A stretch of 64,000 nt of DNA, from the NCBI GenBank assembly GCA_026708055.1, contig JAPOVS010000051.1, positions 48,556-112,555 on the forward strand, written 5' to 3'. Origin of the DNA: a bacterium (GTDB lineage: Bacteria > Actinomycetota > Acidimicrobiia > Acidimicrobiales > CATQHL01). The translations under genes and the position numbers were made by a program. A model generated the notes under the pieces. The model saw nothing but the letters and a program-made list of their open reading frames with translations, made no database searches and was not told the origin of the DNA. Within the stretch, counting starts at the first letter, position 1. Each line of letters opens with the position of its first letter. This document shows, in pieces, positions 1-8,610 of this stretch.

Positions 1-54
1 AGCACGAGCGTGGGGACCGTGGTCCGGATCGCGCTGGGGCAGGCGGAGTTGTGA
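1..54 (+). CDS. C-terminal end of a gene that begins upstream
   Basis: Frame 1 is open from the window edge and ends in TGA at 52-54, giving the last 17 residues of a protein ending in ALGQAEL. Codon use is GC-rich like its neighbours. Too little is present to assign a family, and it could also be a chance open stretch. Confidence 0.4.
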   Translation, partial: STSVGTVVRIALGQAEL

Positions 55-483
55 GGAGAGCCGCCGTCACGATCACCCGTCGCCGGCGTACTGCGGTGGC
101 ATAGACGCAACCTGGCCATCTTCCGGCGCACTTTGGAGCGAGGTGTGATGTGGTCGAGGTCGCTCCATCGTATGCGGCCGGCATTCTTGAGGGCTTCGCG
201 CTTCGCGAGCACGTCAAGTGACGAACGGTTGCGTCTGTCGCAGCGGCGAGGGCAGGCGCGGTTCCGGTCCTACGACGAGGCGACCGTGCCCGGCACGGGC
301 TTCGAGACCCTGGACGAGGCTCTGTGGCGCCCCATGCTCAGCAAGGCGTCCGCATGGTGGCTGCCGAACGCCTCGGGTGGGACCGGTACGGTGCTCCGAG
401 GCGGAGGCGCCGGTCCAGGCACCGTCGCCGAGTCTGCGATGCTATGGCTCGGCCGCTATCGAGCGCGAGGAGGGGAGGTCGAC
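55..483. other. Non-coding or unassigned stretch before the DUF3467 gene
   Basis: I see no convincing gene here. The reading frame of the DUF3467 gene stays open back to 133, but that extension is Arg/Ser-rich, low in hydrophobic residues and shows no family features. The ribosome binding site at 468-476 points to the start at 484 instead. The stretch probably holds the leader and promoter of the next gene. Confidence 0.5.
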
Positions 484-762
484 ATGTCGACGGAGGGTGA
501 GAAGAAGCGCGAGGTGCCGATCCGGCTGCCGCCGGAGTTGGAAGGGGGCTGCTGGGCCAATTTCGCCGCCGTCACCCACAGTCCTTACGAGTTCACTCTG
601 GACTTCGTGCGCATGAACTTCGACGGCGTCGAGCCCCGCAACGGCGTCGTGGTCCAGCGGATCCACATGTCGCCGCTGTTCGTGCAGCAACTCATCGACG
701 CCCTGCAGGACAACTGGCGGAAGTACGCCGCCAAGGCCATGCCGAAGGAGGTCGAGGGCTAG
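484..762 (+). CDS. DUF3467 family protein
   Basis: This 92-residue cytosolic protein looks like the DUF3467 family: a compact domain with an aromatic/acidic centre (AAVTHSPYEFTLDFVRM, about residues 26-42) and a helical C-terminus ending in DNWRKYAAKAMP. The function of the family is unknown to me. I chose the ATG at 484 because GAGGAGGGGAGG sits just upstream and the first domain residues follow at once. The frame extends further 5', but the extra residues look like out-of-frame GC-rich translation. The next gene is convergent, so this appears to be a single-gene unit or the end of an operon entering from the left. Confidence 0.75.
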   Translation: MSTEGEKKREVPIRLPPELEGGCWANFAAVTHSPYEFTLDFVRMNFDGVEPRNGVVVQRIHMSPLFVQQLIDALQDNWRKYAAKAMPKEVEG

Positions 763-786
763 GTCCGGAGCGCCCCGCCGTCCCGC

Positions 787-2628
787 TCAGACCGTCAGGG
801 CGGCCTCCAGGCGCGGGATCAGCTCGTCGAACACGTCGCGCCAGTCGGCCACGAACCCCACATCGCACCAGTCGAAGATGAGCGCCTCGGGGTCGGGATT
901 GATGGCCACGATGCTGCCTGCCGAGCGCACGCCGGAGGTGTGATTGAACTTCCCCGACAGGCCGATGGCGATGTACAGCCGGGGCGAGATGCTGTGGCCG
1001 GTGATCCCCACCTGGCGGGCCCGAGGCATGGCGCCGACGTCGGTCACCTTGCGGGTGGCGCACAGTTCGGCGCCGATCTTGCGGGCGTCGGCCCGGAGGC
1101 GCTCGTAGTCGTCCACGTCCACGCCCACGCCGACTCCGATCACGACCGCGGCGTGGGCGAGCAGGTCGCCGTCGTCGTCCCGCCTGCGCCCCAGCACCCG
1201 CAAGCGCTCCCGCGGCGTCACGGTGATCTCGGTCACGGGCACCTCCGGCGTCCGGCGCGGCTCGGGCAGTCCAAGGACGCCGGCGCGCACCGTCGCCATC
1301 TGCACCGCGGAGGAGCAGGCGATGTCGGCGATCACATAGCCACCGAAGGCCGGCTTCTCGGCGATCAGGCGACCATTGTCGCAGGAGAGACCCACGGCGT
1401 CGCCCGTCAGGCCGGCGGCCAAGCGGGCCGCCACCCGCGACGCCACTTCGCGGCCCCAGGCCGTGCTCGGCGCCAGGATCGCCCAGGGCTGCACGCCTTC
1501 GGCCCAGTCGCCGACCGCGCCGGCGACGTCCTCCTCGGTGAGCCCCCCGTGGCCGTCAGCGGGCACAGCACCGGCGGCGCTGACCCGGCGGACCGCGTCG
1601 GCTCCGAAGCCGCCGAGCTCGGTACCCGCGTCGGGACCCAGAGCCACGACGTGGCCGCCGACGGCGGTGGCCAGCCGCGCCGCGGCTCCCAGCAACTCCC
1701 GGGAGTGCCGGTCACGAGCCGGCTCGATGAGAACGCCGACGGCGAGGCCGCCGTTCTGGGCCGCCGGCAACTCGACGACCAACCCGGAGCCGCGGGCGAC
1801 CTCCGGGGCGCCGGTGGGCACCAACGCCCCCCGATCCTCCAAGACCGCGATAGCCCGGTCGGCCGCCTCGGCAAGGCCGCCGGACAGGACCTCGCGTCGC
1901 CGGTCGATCTTCAGGGTCCAGATCGGCCCGACGGAGGTGGGGCTGGCGGCGGCGCCCCACGGCCCGGGCCCCAACTCGGCTGCGTCGATCGTCGTTATGC
2001 GCGAGCCGTCGACCCCCGCCCAGACTGCGGGATCCTTGATCTTGCAGGGATCGATCAGCCGCTCGGCGCACGAAAGCAGCGCCGGGAGATCCAACTCGGC
2101 GTCCAACCACTCGTCGTTGTGCTCGAGGAGCAGCGACAGCCGCTCGCCGGTGAGGCGCAGCCGGCGAACCCCGCAGGCGAAGGGCAGCCCCAGCAACTCG
2201 GCGAGCTGCGGCGGCACCTGGCCGGTGTCGGCATCGACGCTGTTCCGCCCCGCGAAGATCAGGTCGAAGGGTCCGAGATGTTCCACCGCGGCGGCCAGCG
2301 CCCGTGCGGTGGCCAGGGTGTCGGATCCGGCGAACGCCGGATCGGTCACGTGGAAGCCGGCGTCGGCGCCGAAGGCGATGGCCTCCCGGCAAACCGTGTC
2401 CGCCGAGGGCGGTCCCAGGGTCAGCACGCTGAGCGTGCCGCCGCCGGCGCGGGCGATCTGCAGGCCCTGGGCCACCCCGCGCCGGCAGTAGTCGTTCATG
2501 TGCAGCACCTGCCCGTCGCGCACGAGCCGGTTGTCGGGTCCGAGCCGCATGTCCTCGAAAACAGGGATCTGCTTGGCCAGCGCCAGCACCCGCAGCGGGC
2601 GGGCCGGTCGCAGCTCCGGCGTGCTCAC
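787..2628 (-). CDS. Fused electron transfer flavoprotein, beta-alpha
   Basis: This 613-residue protein carries both ETF subunits in one chain. Residues about 12-265 resemble EtfB (VLALAKQIP at the N-terminus; GRNSVDADTGQVPPQLAELL at 128-147). Residues about 295-613 resemble EtfA, with the FAD-binding C-terminal domain at 538-600 (QVGITGHSISPRLYIAIGLSG region, then SIVAINPDPEALIF). ETFs carry electrons from acyl-CoA or other flavin dehydrogenases to the quinone pool through ETF:quinone oxidoreductase. No such partner is in view. The GTG at 2628 overlaps the stop of the upstream phosphatase gene by 4 nt (GTGA), which fixes the start and implies translational coupling. EtfB and EtfA are usually separate polypeptides, so the fusion is unusual. 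Confidence 0.85.
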   Translation of the reverse strand: MSTPELRPARPLRVLALAKQIPVFEDMRLGPDNRLVRDGQVLHMNDYCRRGVAQGLQIARAGGGTLSVLTLGPPSADTVCREAIAFGADAGFHVTDPAFAGSDTLATARALAAAVEHLGPFDLIFAGRNSVDADTGQVPPQLAELLGLPFACGVRRLRLTGERLSLLLEHNDEWLDAELDLPALLSCAERLIDPCKIKDPAVWAGVDGSRITTIDAAELGPGPWGAAASPTSVGPIWTLKIDRRREVLSGGLAEAADRAIAVLEDRGALVPTGAPEVARGSGLVVELPAAQNGGLAVGVLIEPARDRHSRELLGAAARLATAVGGHVVALGPDAGTELGGFGADAVRRVSAAGAVPADGHGGLTEEDVAGAVGDWAEGVQPWAILAPSTAWGREVASRVAARLAAGLTGDAVGLSCDNGRLIAEKPAFGGYVIADIACSSAVQMATVRAGVLGLPEPRRTPEVPVTEITVTPRERLRVLGRRRDDDGDLLAHAAVVIGVGVGVDVDDYERLRADARKIGAELCATRKVTDVGAMPRARQVGITGHSISPRLYIAIGLSGKFNHTSGVRSAGSIVAINPDPEALIFDWCDVGFVADWRDVFDELIPRLEAALTV

Positions 2629-3248
2629 GGCGCCGGAAGTGGGTCGAGGGTGTCGCGAGCCGTGTGCAGGTGGGCGGTCTCGTTCAGCGACGACACGTGC
2701 ATGCCGCCCAGCAAGTTGCGCCGCAGCCGGCACAGGCCCGTGTACTCCAAGCTGAAGAAGAACACGTTCTCGATGCCCAGGAGGTGGCTCACGAGGGCGT
2801 TGACGGTCCCGCTGTGGGCCACCACCGCGACGGTCTGGTCGCTGTGTTCGGCCTCCCAGGCCGCGAAGGTCTTCGCCACGTCGTCGCGGAAGAGCTCCGG
2901 ATCGGTGAATCCGGCCTCCCGCCAGCGCCCGCTGCGCAGGTGGCGCCAGATCTCGTGGCGTTCCCGCCGCATCTGCTCGTAGGGGATGTAGGTGGTGCTG
3001 CCGCTGTCGATTTCCGAGAAGCCCTCCACCGTCTCGATCTCGAGGCCCCGCTCGGCGGCCAAGGGTTCAGCCGTCTCGACCGCCCGAAGCTTGGGGCTGG
3101 CGGCGACGTGATCGATCTCTTCGCCCGCCAGCCAGGCCGCCAGGCGTCGTGCCTGCTCGCGGCCCACGTCGGTGAGGCCCGGATCGGCGGGTCCGTCGGT
3201 GTTCTCCACCCGCTGGGGCAGGGCGTGACGGATCAGAAGCAGCTCCAC
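2625..3248 (-). CDS. Histidine phosphatase family protein
   Basis: The 207-residue product belongs to the phosphoglycerate-mutase-like histidine phosphatases. The phospho-accepting motif LLIRHALPQ lies at residues 4-12 (RH at 7-8), SPKLRAVETAEPLA at 51-64 is the second conserved block, and the second catalytic His is in VVAHSGTVNAL (about 145). The RHA in place of RHG is common in phosphatase, non-mutase, members. The substrate cannot be predicted. Start GTG at 3248 sits directly before the catalytic strand, as is usual in the family. Its stop overlaps the fused ETF start, so the two are co-translated. Upstream lies a divergent gene beginning at 3342. Confidence 0.8.
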   Translation of the reverse strand: MELLLIRHALPQRVENTDGPADPGLTDVGREQARRLAAWLAGEEIDHVAASPKLRAVETAEPLAAERGLEIETVEGFSEIDSGSTTYIPYEQMRRERHEIWRHLRSGRWREAGFTDPELFRDDVAKTFAAWEAEHSDQTVAVVAHSGTVNALVSHLLGIENVFFFSLEYTGLCRLRRNLLGGMHVSSLNETAHLHTARDTLDPLPAP

Positions 3249-3341
3249 GTGACCGTACGGTACCGGCCGGTCCGCCCCGACAGGCCCGAGCAGGAGCGGT
3301 GTGGCGCAGGTGGTGGCGGTCGGGTGTGACAACATCGCGCC

Positions 3342-3839
3342 ATGGCCGTGGACCACACCGGCGTCATGTTCACCTTCGAGGACACTGCCGAGATTCTCTC
3401 GTGCATGGAGGACCTGGCCGTGCGGGGCGACGGCAGGGGTTGGCTCAACCTGCTGCCCTGGGTGGAGGACGAGGAGCGGCCGCCCACCTCCCCGCTGGGG
3501 CGGATGTTCTCCGCCCGCGGTCCCGAGATCCCGCAGGCCACCTGGGTGCCGCAGCACCGGCGCGGCCGGAGCACCGTGCGGGCCACGATCGGCATATCGC
3601 ACCCCACCGGCCGCTTCGCGGTGCGCCGCCTGGCCGAGAACGGCGTGGACGTGCCACAGGCCTGGACGGTGCGCCAGGACCACGTCCGGCGGGGGCTCGT
3701 GTTCGAGTTGCCCGACGGCGTCGGCGTTGCCGAGGTGCTGCGGTTCCTGATGGCGGCGACGGAGGTGCTCAGCGGTGTCGAGACCGACGGCCGCTGGGTT
3801 GCCGACATCGCGGTCCAGCGCGGCTCCCGGCGGGGCTGA
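3342..3839 (+). CDS. Conserved-looking hypothetical protein, 165 aa
   Basis: I do not recognise the family. The 165-residue product has no signal peptide or membrane segment. It is mixed alpha/beta in appearance, with several Trp residues, a basic centre (PQHRRGRSTVRATIGISH, about 67-84) and a hydrophobic C-terminal helix. Codon use matches the neighbours and the reading frame is clean, so it is likely real. It is divergent from the phosphatase/ETF pair with a 93-nt shared upstream region. CAACAT at 3330-3335 lies 6 nt before the ATG and could be a weak leaderless -10. A regulatory or metabolic link to the ETF is only guilt by proximity. Confidence 0.6.
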   Translation: MAVDHTGVMFTFEDTAEILSCMEDLAVRGDGRGWLNLLPWVEDEERPPTSPLGRMFSARGPEIPQATWVPQHRRGRSTVRATIGISHPTGRFAVRRLAENGVDVPQAWTVRQDHVRRGLVFELPDGVGVAEVLRFLMAATEVLSGVETDGRWVADIAVQRGSRRG

Positions 3840-3903
3840 CCGCGCCGAGGGCCGCCTCGCGCTGCGGCATCCGTTCGCGTCAGGACCGTCGCCGCTCCCC
3901 GGC

Positions 3904-3909
3904 TATGGT
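3904..3909 (+). promoter_or_regulatory. -10 element TATGGT, probable leaderless promoter of ogt
   Basis: TATGGT ends 6 nt before the ATG at 3916 and no Shine-Dalgarno sequence is visible. That distance puts the transcription start at or next to the start codon, as in actinobacterial leaderless mRNAs. The same layout recurs at miaB, dapD, gpgS, 44772, obgE and rimO. Confidence 0.55.
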
Positions 3910-3915
3910 CGGCGC

Positions 3916-4533
3916 ATGGCCGAAATTGCGAACGGAAGAGCAGCCCGTCGAGCAATCGGCGGAGTCGATCCAGGGAGCGGGGTCCCGGCGGCGGGCGCCG
4001 AGGCGGTCTGGGTGTGGGACACCGACAGTCCCGTCGGCCGCCTGGGTCTGGCCCTCACCGAGGCGGGACTGCGGCGGCTCACGTTCCTGCCGCCCGGCGT
4101 CGCCGGTCGCGCCGACGGCGACGTCGAGGAGTTGGCCGCCACCATGGCCGTCACGGTGTCACCCCGTGTGACGGTGGCCGCCGCGCCCCTGGACGGCATG
4201 CGGCGGCAACTCGACGACTACTTCGCCGGCAGGCTGCGGGGCTTCGACGTGGAGGTGGACTGGCGCGACAGCGCGGGCTTCTACCGCCGGGCGCTGGAGG
4301 TGACGGCCGCCATCCCCTACGGAGGCACACGCAGCTACGCAGACGTGGCGGCGAGCGCCGGCAGCCCCAGAGCCGCCCGGGCGGTCGGCACGGCCATGGC
4401 GACCAACCCTGTTGCGCTGGTTGTTCCCTGCCACCGGGTCGTCCGAGCCGACGGCCGTCGCGGACCCTACGGGGGCGGTACTGCGGCCAAGGATCTGCTG
4501 CTGGACCTCGAGGCGTCTGTCAGCGGCAACTGA
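3916..4533 (+). CDS. ogt: Methylated-DNA--protein-cysteine methyltransferase
   Basis: This 205-residue suicide enzyme transfers alkyl groups from O6-alkylguanine in DNA to its own cysteine. The acceptor motif VVPCHRVV is at 169-176 (Cys172). The helix-turn-helix region precedes it (IPYGGTRSYADVAASAGSP, 133-151, and RAVGTAMATNP, 155-165), and the terminal GGGTAAKDLLLDLE matches the family. The N-terminal part is a typical Ogt lead domain. ATG 3916 is preferred over an in-frame upstream start at 3775 because that would overlap the previous gene and add no domain sequence. A TATGGT box sits 6 nt before this ATG. There is no Ada-type regulatory domain, so this is the constitutive single-domain type. 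Confidence 0.92.
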   Translation: MAEIANGRAARRAIGGVDPGSGVPAAGAEAVWVWDTDSPVGRLGLALTEAGLRRLTFLPPGVAGRADGDVEELAATMAVTVSPRVTVAAAPLDGMRRQLDDYFAGRLRGFDVEVDWRDSAGFYRRALEVTAAIPYGGTRSYADVAASAGSPRAARAVGTAMATNPVALVVPCHRVVRADGRRGPYGGGTAAKDLLLDLEASVSGN

Positions 4534-4590
4534 GGCGCGGAGATCTCGACCGGCTTCGCGAGGCCCTCGTCCGGGCCACGACCGGGTCGG

Positions 4591-4809
4591 TCAGAGGGCG
4601 ATCTCCTCGATCTCCGAGGTCTCCCAGAACTCGTGGTTCTCGATCCAGTCCGCGTTGGCGGATCGCAGCAACAACTCGGGGTCGTGGCGCGGGTCGGCGT
4701 CCTCGCTGACCCCGCTGAGCACCGACCGCCAAGCGCCTGACCACCAGGCCAGGAGCGCGATAAGCAAGCACGAGCCCAAGAATGCCGCGAGCGGAACCAG
4801 CAATTCCAC
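4591..4809 (-). CDS. Small single-pass membrane protein, 72 aa
   Basis: A GTG start at 4809 begins a 72-residue protein with one hydrophobic segment (about residues 2-23, ELLVPLAAFLGSCLLIALLA) followed by an acidic, Trp-rich soluble tail (SEDADPRHDPELLLRSANAD, then WIENHEFWETSEIEEIAL). I do not recognise a family. The membrane segment is an uncleaved anchor or weak signal, with the tail probably cytosolic. TAAGGT on the minus strand (4824-4819) lies 9 nt before the GTG and could drive it. It is convergent with ogt and divergent from the acyl-CoA synthetase. The strong amphipathic organisation supports coding despite the small size. Confidence 0.6.
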   Translation of the reverse strand: MELLVPLAAFLGSCLLIALLAWWSGAWRSVLSGVSEDADPRHDPELLLRSANADWIENHEFWETSEIEEIAL

Positions 4810-4938
4810 AGGACGCGAACCTTAACCACGCCCGACGGCATTGTCCAACCGAAGGCTCAGCCAGGTCGCCCCCAAGTGACGGCCAGGCGGCCGCGGCGGA
4901 ACGCCGGTGGCGGACCGGCGGTCCCCGAGACGGCGCGG

Positions 4939-4944
4939 TAGGGT
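4939..4944 (+). promoter_or_regulatory. -10 element TAGGGT before the acyl-CoA synthetase
   Basis: TAGGGT lies 24 nt upstream of ATG 4968. It would give a leader of about 17 nt containing the strong ribosome binding site GGAGGAGG (about 4956-4963). No clear -35 element is seen. Confidence 0.4.
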
Positions 4945-4967
4945 CGCCGCCTGCCGGAGGAGGTGTG

Positions 4968-6518
4968 ATGAGCGACATCCTGGGCTTCTGGAGCATCGCG
5001 CAGGCCGACCCGCAGCGCCTCGCCGTGGTGGATCCGGAGGGGCGGAGCACCTCGTTCGGGGAGTTGGCGGACCTGACCAACCGGTACGCGCACGGGCTTC
5101 GCGCCCTCGGTCTCGGCCCGGGCGACTCGATGGTCACGGTGCTGCCCAACGGGCTGGAGCAGATCGCCTCGCTGCTCGCGGCCTACCAGAGCGGCCTGTA
5201 CGTCACACCGGTCAACTGGCACCTCAGCGCCGCGGAGATCGCCTACATCGTCACCGACAGCGACGCCAAGGTGCTGATCGGCCACGAGCGTTTCGCCGTC
5301 GAGGCAGCGGGCGTGCCGGACGGCGCCGACGTGCCCCATGCGTTCTCAGTGGGCACGGTCGGCGGCTTCAGAACGATCGAGGAGTTGACGGCGGGCTGGC
5401 CGGCGACGCGGCCGGACGACCTCACGACCGGCTCCATCATGGGGTACACCTCCGGGACGACGGGGCGGCCCAAGGGCGTGCGCCGGTCCTTGAGTATCCG
5501 CCATCCCGACGAGTCGGCGGCCTTCGCGGGTTTCCTCCTGTTGCTGTTCGGCATCAAGCCGCATGCCGGCAACGTGTTCCTCTGCGCAACCCCCATCTAC
5601 CACTCCGCCGGAAGTCTGTGGACCACGATGTCGCTGCACCTCGGACACAGCGTCGTGCTCATGGACCGCTGGAGCCCACTCGGGACGCTCGAGCTGATCG
5701 AACGCCACCACGTCACGCACACCCACCTGGTTCCGACCATGTTCCACCGCCTGCTGCGGCTGACGGCGGAGGAGCGGGACCGGTACGACGTGTCGTCGCT
5801 GCGGCACGTGATCCATGCGGCGGCCCCCTGCCCGGTCGAGACCAAGCAACGGATGCTGGACTGGTGGGGCGACTGCCTCTACGAGTACTACGCCGCCACC
5901 GAGGGTGGCGGGACGCTCGCCACTCCTGCCGACTGGCGGCGCTTCCCCGGCACGGTGGGCAGGCCCTGGCCCGAGACCGAGGTCATCGTCGTCGACTCGG
6001 AGGGCCGGGAACTGCCGCCGGGCCGCAGCGGCACCGTCTACATGAAGATGCCCGAACGCCTTCGCTTCAGGTACCACAACGACGCACAGAAGACCGCCGA
6101 CGCCCAGCTGGGTGAGTTCTTCACCGTCGGCGACGTGGGGTACTTCAACGAGGAGGGCTACCTGTTCCTCAACGACCGGGCCCGCGACATGATCATCGTG
6201 GGCGGCGTGAACATCTACCCGGCGGAGATCGAGGGCGTGCTGCAGCAGTGCCCGCTGGTGGGCGATGTCGCCGTGTTCGGTGTACCCGACGAGGACCTCG
6301 GCGAGAGCATCAAGGCGGTGGTGGAACCGGCGCCGGGAGTCGAACCTGGCGAGGGAACCCGGCGGGCCATCCTGGACTTCCTGCCGGGGCGGTTGGCGAA
6401 GCAGCGCAGGCCGCACTCATTGGACTTCATTGCAGAACTGCCCCGGGACCCCAACGGCAAGCTCTACAAGCGACGGCTGCAGGATCCGTACTGGGAGGGG
6501 CTCGCCCGGCGCATCTGA
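4968..6518 (+). CDS. AMP-dependent acyl-CoA synthetase/ligase
   Basis: The 516-residue enzyme is an ANL-superfamily adenylating ligase that activates a carboxylic acid as acyl-AMP and transfers it to CoA. The phosphate loop is TSGTTGRPKG (161-170). The YAATEGG motif follows in the middle, the hinge region contains TVGDVGYFNEEGYL, and NIYPAEIE and the catalytic C-terminal lysine in DPNGKLYKRR (about 497) complete the family set. The closest families by eye are the FadD/CaiC-like medium and long-chain ligases; the acid is not predictable. ATG 4968 is set by GGAGGAGG just upstream. The convergent lipase gene follows after a hairpin. Confidence 0.88.
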   Translation: MSDILGFWSIAQADPQRLAVVDPEGRSTSFGELADLTNRYAHGLRALGLGPGDSMVTVLPNGLEQIASLLAAYQSGLYVTPVNWHLSAAEIAYIVTDSDAKVLIGHERFAVEAAGVPDGADVPHAFSVGTVGGFRTIEELTAGWPATRPDDLTTGSIMGYTSGTTGRPKGVRRSLSIRHPDESAAFAGFLLLLFGIKPHAGNVFLCATPIYHSAGSLWTTMSLHLGHSVVLMDRWSPLGTLELIERHHVTHTHLVPTMFHRLLRLTAEERDRYDVSSLRHVIHAAAPCPVETKQRMLDWWGDCLYEYYAATEGGGTLATPADWRRFPGTVGRPWPETEVIVVDSEGRELPPGRSGTVYMKMPERLRFRYHNDAQKTADAQLGEFFTVGDVGYFNEEGYLFLNDRARDMIIVGGVNIYPAEIEGVLQQCPLVGDVAVFGVPDEDLGESIKAVVEPAPGVEPGEGTRRAILDFLPGRLAKQRRPHSLDFIAELPRDPNGKLYKRRLQDPYWEGLARRI

Positions 6519-6519
6519 C

Positions 6520-6538
6520 CGCCCGCCGCCGGCGGGCG
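6520..6538. terminator. Hairpin between convergent genes, possible bidirectional terminator
   Basis: CGCCCGCC (6520-6527) and GGCGGGCG (6531-6538) form a perfect 8-bp stem with a 3-nt loop, in the 51-nt space between two convergent stop codons. There is no T-run, which is common for terminators in very GC-rich genomes. Confidence 0.5.
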
Positions 6539-6569
6539 CGGTGTCGTCGGTCATGGTGCGGGCCCGCGC

Positions 6570-8324
6570 TCAGGCGCAGGTGTTCGGCGCCGCCTCGCCG
6601 GCGAACCGATCCGCGATCCAGCCGAGGAGGTCGTCCCGCTGGGCGGCGATCACGCTGCTGTGGTCGTGGCCCTCGTAGAGGATGCGATCGGTCGGGCCCT
6701 GGCCGTCCAGCACGCAGAGCTGTCCCAGCAGGATCTGGCTGCTGAGGGCGGGGATCTGCTCGTCGACGCTGCCGTGGAGGATGAGCAGCGGCACCGGCAC
6801 CGGCGCCTGGTTCGTGTCGTTCTCGACGATCACCCGATCCCACGGCGACACGCCGAGGGGGCTCGCCACCTTCAGCATCTGCTCGGCGCTCAGCGGGTTG
6901 AACACGTCGAAGACGTCTTGCGTGCAGCCCGTCTCAAGCACGTCCATCAGGGCGATGGCCCCGTCGGTGTAGACCTGATCGAGCTCGACCTCGTCGTAGG
7001 CCTCGGCGAAAGCGGCCGAGGCCATGGCGAGGTATCCCTGGAACGGGCCGCCCAGCAGGACGCCGTAGAGCAGCGCGAACTGCGAGGGTGGAGCGCCGGA
7101 CGCCACGCCGAGGAGTTGCAGCTCGGGCGCGTACTCCTGCCAGTGCTGGCCGGTGTGTATGGACGCGTGGCCTCCCTGGCTGTGGCCCCAGACCACGAAC
7201 CCGTCGGTGACCGAGACGAGCGGCATCCCGTCGGTGCCCGGCAGGCTCCCGAGGTTGTGGGCGGCGCGGACGCTGTCGAGCACGCTCCGGGCCTCGCTCC
7301 TGCCGACGATGTAGGGGTGCAGACCGGGCGTGCCGAGACCCTCATAGTCGGTGGCCACGACGGCGTAGCCCTCCAGGTACGGGCCGTTGGAGAGGATCTC
7401 CGCCTCCGCGTCGTGCGACGGGGCGCAGATGTCGGCCGTGCCGGTGGTGCCGTGGGCGTAGGCCACGAGCGGCCAGCCGCCGGGCGGCGGCTCGCCGGCG
7501 GGGGTGGCCACGAACCCCGAGACGGCGATGTCGTCGCCCCGCAGCGAGCGGGAGCGGTAGAGGATGCGGTAGCCGATGTAGTCGTCGCCGAGCTCCAACT
7601 CCTCGATGTCGATGATCTCGCCGGGTTCGCCGGCGGGAAGGGGCAGGGGAACCCTCAATGCTCCCGGGGCGTCGTAGATGGACGTAATGACGGCAACGTC
7701 CTCGTCCCTGGGCTCGGATTCGCCTGCCACGCAGGGACCGTCGTCGCCCGACCAGACGAAGCCGGCCGCCTCGCAGATCGGTCGGCTCGTGTAATCGGAG
7801 GGGTGTGTCTCGAACCCGGGTTCGGACGGCTCCGGCTCCGGTGCCGGTTCGGGTTCCGGCGGCGTTTCGGGCTGCGGCGGGGCGTACGGATCTGACGGCG
7901 GCTCGGGTTCCGACTCCGGCGCCGGTTCGGGTTCCGTCGGTGGTTCCGGTGCGGGCGGTTCGGGTTCTCGCGCCGGTTCCGGCGGCGGTTCGGGTTCCGG
8001 CGGCGGTTCGGGTTCTGGCGGCGGTTCCGGTGGCGGTTCGGGTGCCGGCCGCGGTTCGGGTTCCGGTGCGGGCGGGGATTCCGGTGCGAGGGGTTCGGGT
8101 TCTGGCGGCGGCTCTGGGGATTCCGGCGCGGGGGCCGGTTCGGGAGCGAGTACCGGCGCCGGCTCGGGTGCCGTGGCGGGCGCCGCATCCGACTGCCCGC
8201 AGGCGGCGATCAGCAGTGCGCCGCCTGCCACCAGCGCGGCCGACACGATCGATGCGCGGCCACGCCGAGCGGCCCCTGCGGTGCGTCGCTGCGGCCCGAA
8301 GAGATGCGCAAGCGGGTCGGTCAC
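6570..8324 (-). CDS. Secreted lipoprotein lipase/esterase with Pro-Glu stalk
   Basis: This 584-residue alpha/beta hydrolase resembles the secretory lipase family. Residues 1-41 form a signal peptide ending in the lipobox LLIAAC (Cys42). About 125 residues of EP/PP-rich repeat follow (47-170), then a short two-Cys segment (178-200), then the hydrolase. The nucleophile is in GHSQGG (Ser382), the likely acid in HGSVDEQIP (Asp521) and the likely His in EGHDHSS (about 553). [11 protein letters not shown] (oxyanion region) precedes the nucleophile. It is likely anchored in the membrane and held at the surface by the stalk, hydrolysing lipid esters. GTG 8324 has a GAGAGGAG site upstream; the longer frame to 8459 adds no signal sequence. 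Confidence 0.82.
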   Translation of the reverse strand: MTDPLAHLFGPQRRTAGAARRGRASIVSAALVAGGALLIAACGQSDAAPATAPEPAPVLAPEPAPAPESPEPPPEPEPLAPESPPAPEPEPRPAPEPPPEPPPEPEPPPEPEPPPEPAREPEPPAPEPPTEPEPAPESEPEPPSDPYAPPQPETPPEPEPAPEPEPSEPGFETHPSDYTSRPICEAAGFVWSGDDGPCVAGESEPRDEDVAVITSIYDAPGALRVPLPLPAGEPGEIIDIEELELGDDYIGYRILYRSRSLRGDDIAVSGFVATPAGEPPPGGWPLVAYAHGTTGTADICAPSHDAEAEILSNGPYLEGYAVVATDYEGLGTPGLHPYIVGRSEARSVLDSVRAAHNLGSLPGTDGMPLVSVTDGFVVWGHSQGGHASIHTGQHWQEYAPELQLLGVASGAPPSQFALLYGVLLGGPFQGYLAMASAAFAEAYDEVELDQVYTDGAIALMDVLETGCTQDVFDVFNPLSAEQMLKVASPLGVSPWDRVIVENDTNQAPVPVPLLILHGSVDEQIPALSSQILLGQLCVLDGQGPTDRILYEGHDHSSVIAAQRDDLLGWIADRFAGEAAPNTCA

Positions 8325-8411
8325 GTCGGCTCCTCTCTGCGCGTCGGCGACGGCCGGTCGCCGGCATCGATGAGCGTACAGCCGACGGCTGCAGCGCTCG
8401 TCGGCAGGGCG

Positions 8412-8519
8412 CCCACGAACGAAACCCGCGTACCGCTCCTCGGGACACCTGATGCGCATCCCTCGGTCCCGCCAGGTGAGTGCCGCCCCACGAGCGGGGC
8501 CGCGTGCCGCTCCTCAGGG
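8412..8519. repeat. Imperfect direct repeat in a divergent intergenic region
   Basis: Two similar 33-nt blocks, 8412-8444 and 8487-8519, share CCCACGA near the start and CCGCTCCTC near the end and are about 80% alike with one offset base. They lie in the 286-nt region (8325-8610) between the divergent lipase and acetoacetyl-CoA synthetase genes. They could be paired regulator sites, or a small duplication of no function. I see nothing else in this region. Confidence 0.4.
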
Positions 8520-8610
8520 CGCCCCCGCCGGTGATGCCGCAGGCCCGGCCGTGACTGCTGCCGCCGTGGGTTCTGCCAGTCGGGGGCCGTGTGCAAAGCT
8601 CGCGCCCGTC

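Noticed and set aside
133..483. N-terminal extension of the DUF3467 gene
   Set aside because: No conserved sequence in the extension, and a strong ribosome binding site lies directly before the ATG at 484.
940..2982. Plus-strand open frame of 680 codons opposite the fused ETF
   Set aside because: Mirror frame of the ETF gene, low-complexity composition, no conserved domain.
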